DNA from: Chitinibacter tainanensis DSM 15459
GTDB lineage: Bacteria; Pseudomonadota; Gammaproteobacteria; Burkholderiales; Chitinibacteraceae
Length of the DNA stretch: 64,000 bases
Reading direction: 5' to 3'
Assembly: GCF_000429785.1 (NCBI RefSeq)
Contig: NZ_KE386951.1
Span: 398,009 to 462,008, forward strand
Program-made: the position numbers and the translations under genes
Part shown: piece by piece, positions 61,090 through 64,000 of the stretch
Layout of the letters: every line of letters starts with the position of its first letter
Numbering within the stretch: position 1 is the first letter of the stretch
Notes under the pieces: model-generated
Seen by the model: the letters and a program-made list of their open reading frames with translations, nothing else
What the model was told of the DNA's origin: nothing
Database searches by the model: none

Positions 61090-61617
61090 ATGCTCAAAAA
61101 CCTGTGCAAAAAAATGTTCGGCAAATCGATCTGGGTGTATCACTGCAACACCGGCGCGTGTAATGGCTGCGATATCGAAATTCTGAACATTCTCACCCCG
61201 TTTTACGATGTGGAGCGCTTTGGCATCAAGCTGGTAGCCTCGCCGCGTCACGCCGATGCGATGCTGATTTCCGGTGCAGTCACCCGCCCGACCTTGCCGC
61301 TGGTGAAGCGTGCCTACGAGGCCATCCCCAACCCGAAACTGGTGTTTGCGATTGGCTCGTGCGCCACTGGCGGCGGCGCGTGGTTTGATACCTATAACGT
61401 CACCGGCGGGGCCGATAAAGTGTTGCCGGTGAATTACTACATCCCCGGCTGCCCGCCGCGCCCCGAGGCGATTTTGTATGGCGTGGCGCTGGCACTGGGC
61501 CTGGTGGATAAACAGGCCGCGCCGGTCGAGCTTAAACAAATGGAATTCCCCATCGATATGTATGAGCGCAACGAAGCCTGGGAAAAGCGCAATGTGATTT
61601 ACGAGCTACTGAAATAA
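61090..61617 (+). CDS. [NiFe] hydrogenase small subunit (HycG/HyfI, NuoB-like)
   Basis: 175 residues carrying the proximal [4Fe-4S] cluster: 'TGACNGCDIEIL' (C24, C27), 'AIGSCATGGG' and 'YIPGCPPRPEAIL'. Shorter than E. coli HycG but normal for NuoB-like subunits of group 4 enzymes. Three bases after the ferredoxin-like gene; last structural gene of the operon. Confidence 0.95.
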   Translation: MLKNLCKKMFGKSIWVYHCNTGACNGCDIEILNILTPFYDVERFGIKLVASPRHADAMLISGAVTRPTLPLVKRAYEAIPNPKLVFAIGSCATGGGAWFDTYNVTGGADKVLPVNYYIPGCPPRPEAILYGVALALGLVDKQAAPVELKQMEFPIDMYERNEAWEKRNVIYELLK

Positions 61618-61641
61618 GCCGCCCGCCGAGTGAGCATCGCC

Positions 61642-62070
61642 ATGAAAAAAATCTTGTTAATCGACAACGACACCGCGCTATGTAACCAGCTAGCCGAGGC
61701 GCTGTCTGCGCACGGCTATCAGGTGTGCTGCGCCCATTCGGCCGTGGCCGGTCGCCAGCTGGCACTGCGCGAACAGCCCGATGCCATCATCACCGAAGCC
61801 ATGCTGGAAACCGACACTGCCGGTTTTGAGCTGGTGTACCAAATCCGCGATGAGCGCGTCGATTCGCGCTACCGGGACATCCGCCACACACCGATTTTGT
61901 TGCTAACCGGCATTGATCAGCACACCCACTTTCGCTTTTCGCTGAACGAAAAACAAAGCTACCTACCGCCGATCGCCGGCATGCTGAGCAAACCTGCACA
62001 ACTGGATACCCTGCTGGCTAAGCTCGAGAGCATGCTGGCCGAAGCCCCGAGCAATACCCTTGCAGGGTAA
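61642..62070 (+). CDS. Stand-alone receiver-domain protein with Glu at the phospho site
   Basis: 142 residues from ATG 61642. Receiver fold: 'KILLIDNDTALC' (Asp8, Asp10), 'PDAIITEAML' where the usual phosphoacceptor Asp is Glu52, 'ILLLTG' (Thr89) and 'MLSKPAQL' (Lys117). No output domain. Glu in place of Asp often mimics a constitutively phosphorylated state. It is 24 bases after the hydrogenase small subunit and so probably in the same operon, perhaps regulating assembly or expression. Confidence 0.82.
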   Translation: MKKILLIDNDTALCNQLAEALSAHGYQVCCAHSAVAGRQLALREQPDAIITEAMLETDTAGFELVYQIRDERVDSRYRDIRHTPILLLTGIDQHTHFRFSLNEKQSYLPPIAGMLSKPAQLDTLLAKLESMLAEAPSNTLAG

Positions 62071-62128
62071 TGCTTGCTAAGCAATACGCCAAAATGGCTT
62101 GCGAGCAATACCCTGATATTTTGAAAAT

Positions 62129-63019
62129 TTAGGCCAAGGCTGCCGGTAGTGCCTCGGCCAGAAAATCATACACCGCCCGAATGCGCGCACTGCTGTTGAG
62201 CTCACGATGTACCGTGAGCCACAGCGGCAAACGGGGCAGGGGCAAATCGGGTAGCAGCGGCTCAACCTCGGGCGCCGCGCGGCATAAAAATCCGGCCAGA
62301 AAACCCACGCCCAAGCCCGCCCGCACTGCCATCCATTGCGCCATCAGATCATCCGAGCGCAGGCCAAAGCGCAGCTGTGCGGTGGGCAGGCCGGCCGCCG
62401 CAAAAGCGGCCACCAGTTGATCTTGCTGATCCCCACTAATCAGTGCATGTGTTAATAAATCTGCCACCTCCCGCGGTCGCCCCTGTGCCGCCAGATAGCC
62501 TGTCTGGGCGCAAGCCCGCACCGGTACTTCGGCGATTTTGCGCGCGATCAGGCTGGATTGCTGCGGGCGCACCATGCGCAAAGCAATATCGGCCTCGCGG
62601 CGCAGCAAATTCGCCTGCGTGTTACTGACCACCAGCTCGATCTCGATGGCCGGATAGCGCTGTTTTAATTGTGCCAGCAGCGCGGGCAACACCAGATACG
62701 CCACCGTTTGGCTGGCCGCCAGTCGCACCCGCCCAGCCAGCTCGCGTTCAGCCCCGGTGACCAACCGCCCAAGTTGGCTAGCGCATTCAGCCATGCTGCG
62801 GGCGGCAGGCGCCAGATTCAGCGCGGCGGGTGTGGCCACAAGCCCGCGGCCAGTCCGCTCAAACAGCACCACTTGCCAGCGCTGCTCTAGCTCGGCGATA
62901 TGCCGGCTCAGGGTTGGCTGGCTAATGCCGCTCGCGCGCGCGGCGCCCATCAGGCTGCCCTGCTCCAGCGCCGCCAGAAACGACTGCACATAATCCCAAG
63001 GAAAATCGTATTCATTCAT
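62129..63019 (-). CDS. LysR-family transcriptional regulator
   Basis: 296 residues. N-terminal winged HTH ('FLAALEQGSLMGAARASGIS', 'QPTLSRHIAELEQRW') and a LysR substrate-binding domain ('RLAASQTVAYLVLPALL', 'GLGVGFLAGFLCR'). Divergent from the nitroreductase-like gene with an 89-base shared promoter region, so that gene is its likely target. An ATTCA-TTTT-TGAAT repeat overlaps its own start. Confidence 0.92.
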   Translation of the reverse strand: MNEYDFPWDYVQSFLAALEQGSLMGAARASGISQPTLSRHIAELEQRWQVVLFERTGRGLVATPAALNLAPAARSMAECASQLGRLVTGAERELAGRVRLAASQTVAYLVLPALLAQLKQRYPAIEIELVVSNTQANLLRREADIALRMVRPQQSSLIARKIAEVPVRACAQTGYLAAQGRPREVADLLTHALISGDQQDQLVAAFAAAGLPTAQLRFGLRSDDLMAQWMAVRAGLGVGFLAGFLCRAAPEVEPLLPDLPLPRLPLWLTVHRELNSSARIRAVYDFLAEALPAALA

Positions 63020-63108
63020 TTTTGAATACCTGATTTAAAGTCTTATCCAATTGTGAATAAAACTCTGCCCGCGCACAATCAGCATCACCCTGTTTCGGAG
63101 CCGCCAAC

Positions 63109-64000
63109 ATGAATCGACGTCAATGGTTACGCCTATGCGCCAGCGGAATGCTGGTGGCCACCACCCTGCCCCTCACGGGCTGCAGCACTGCGCTGCCGGC
63201 CGAGGCCATTGCGGCCTGGCAGCCACCGTCCGCCAAGCTGCCGCTGCGCGAATGGGTGCTGGCACACGCCATCCTCGCGCCCAATGCGCATAATCTGCAA
63301 TCCTGGCTGGTGAATCTGGATACGCCGGATACCATTTGGCTGCGACTCGACCCGCAGCGGCTACTGCCGGCAACCGATCCTTATCACCGGCAGCTGGTGA
63401 TGAGCCAGGGCACGTTTTTGGAGCTGCTGGCCATCGCCGCCCAAGAGCGCGGCTATCGTGCGGAGATTACGCCGTTTCCCGCGGGCGAATTCGGGCAAGA
63501 AGTAGGCGACACCCCGATTGCCCGCGTGCGCCTGCTGGCTGATGCCAGCGTACGCCCCGACCCGCTGTTTGCGCAGATTTTGCAGCGGCATACCAATCGC
63601 TCGCTGTATCTCCCGCAAATCCCAACAGCCGCCGCGCTTGCAGCCATTCGCGCCAGCGTGGCGGGCTTGCCCGTCGAAGTGGGGATGGTGGTGGCGGGTG
63701 AGCCCAGCATCGCCGAGCACCGCCGCATTGCGCAGCAGGCGTGGGAAATCGAGCTGAGTACGCCCGCCCCGCTGCTCGAATCCTATCGGGTGCTGCGAGT
63801 AGGGCCGGACGAAATTGCGGCGCACCGCGATGGAATTAGCCTCAATACCCCGCTCATCCGTTTGCTCACCGCCACCGGCCTCTTTGATCGCAGCCGCCCT
63901 TCACCGCCCGAGAGTGCGGCTGTACGTGGGCAGGTGGATGAATTCAATGCCAAGATTGCCAGCACGCAGGCTTTTTTCTGGCTGATCACCCTCGATAATC
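63109..64000 (+). CDS. Nitroreductase-like (Acg family) exported protein, 3' end outside window
   Basis: 297 codons are visible and the frame is still open at the window end. N-terminus 'MNRRQWLRLCASGMLVAT' with a Tat-like RR and a lipobox-like 'LTGC'. The body has the FMN-fold features of Acg-type nitroreductases: 'LAPNAHNLQSWLVN', 'LLPATDPYHRQLVMSQG', 'ILQRHTNRSLYLP', 'STQAFFWLIT'. Reduction of nitro or quinone compounds is possible; Acg itself binds FMN without clear activity. Divergent from a LysR gene. Confidence 0.8.
   Translation, partial: MNRRQWLRLCASGMLVATTLPLTGCSTALPAEAIAAWQPPSAKLPLREWVLAHAILAPNAHNLQSWLVNLDTPDTIWLRLDPQRLLPATDPYHRQLVMSQGTFLELLAIAAQERGYRAEITPFPAGEFGQEVGDTPIARVRLLADASVRPDPLFAQILQRHTNRSLYLPQIPTAAALAAIRASVAGLPVEVGMVVAGEPSIAEHRRIAQQAWEIELSTPAPLLESYRVLRVGPDEIAAHRDGISLNTPLIRLLTATGLFDRSRPSPPESAAVRGQVDEFNAKIASTQAFFWLITLDN

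Overview
The window reads as a betaproteobacterial chromosome segment, most likely Neisseriales (Chromobacteriaceae/Chitinibacteraceae type). This is inferred from the aniA-type nitrite reductase with NirV, quinol NO reductase, DUF2249 protein and NsrR side by side, and from general gene style. No rRNA or species marker is present. Gene density is high on both strands. Most operons overlap at ATGA or TGATG junctions.

Layout. 1-3.4 kb: a spore-coat-U type chaperone-usher pilus (the chaperone is cut by the window edge). 3.8-7.7 kb: metal resistance, with chromate chrB-chrA and a nickel/cobalt regulator-efflux pair behind a clear operator. 7.7-11 kb: a broken ychJ-like gene, a chemoreceptor and an unknown gene. 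11.5-20.5 kb: a nitrite/NO respiration cluster (HPP-CBS membrane protein, nnrS, SCO protein, nirV-like, cytochrome c, nirK, DUF2249, qNor norB, nsrR), with an FNR-like box and three NsrR-like boxes. 21.4-24.1 kb: a secreted hydrolase, then an isolated attC site followed by a PD-(D/E)XK nuclease gene, which looks like a stranded integron cassette. 24.2-35.8 kb: a complete hydroxamate siderophore locus (TonB receptor, hydroxylase, MFS exporter, acyltransferase, NIS synthetase, FhuF-like reductase, FhuC/B/D-type importer) with two Fur boxes; it is bracketed by a 61-bp direct repeat. 35.9-41.2 kb: a small integron with integrase IntI (+) and four cassettes (-), separated by recognisable attC sites and carrying a reverse transcriptase, an HD-domain protein and two unknowns. 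41.5-46.4 kb: a DUF4124-type protein, an integrase/excisionase-like/Lon-like AAA+ operon with a divergent HTH regulator, and two tandem initiator tRNA-Met genes. 46.5-50 kb: housekeeping genes (ThrE-type exporter pair, arylesterase, arylamine N-acetyltransferase, SRAP protein). 50.1-62.1 kb: a CbiM-type Ni/Co permease and a nine-gene [NiFe] hydrogenase operon plus a receiver-domain protein. 62.1-64 kb: a LysR regulator divergent from a nitroreductase-like gene cut by the window end.

How the parts work together. In the nitrogen cluster, nitrite is reduced to NO by NirK and NO to N2O by NorB. NsrR senses NO, and NsrR-like sites lie before nirK, norB and nsrR itself. The siderophore locus covers synthesis, export, receptor, import and reductive release. 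The hydrogenase operon encodes a membrane Hyc/Hyf-like core (NuoL/M-, NuoCD-, NuoH-, NuoI- and NuoB-like subunits). Instead of HycB/FdhF it carries a molybdopterin-fold protein lacking formate dehydrogenase catalytic residues, plus the Fe-S and FAD subunits typical of cytosolic sulfhydrogenases; this suggests NAD(P)H-linked rather than formate-linked chemistry. The points I consider most worth following are this hydrogenase, the integron with its reverse-transcriptase cassette and the out-of-array attC/nuclease, and the Lon-like ATPase tied to an integrase.
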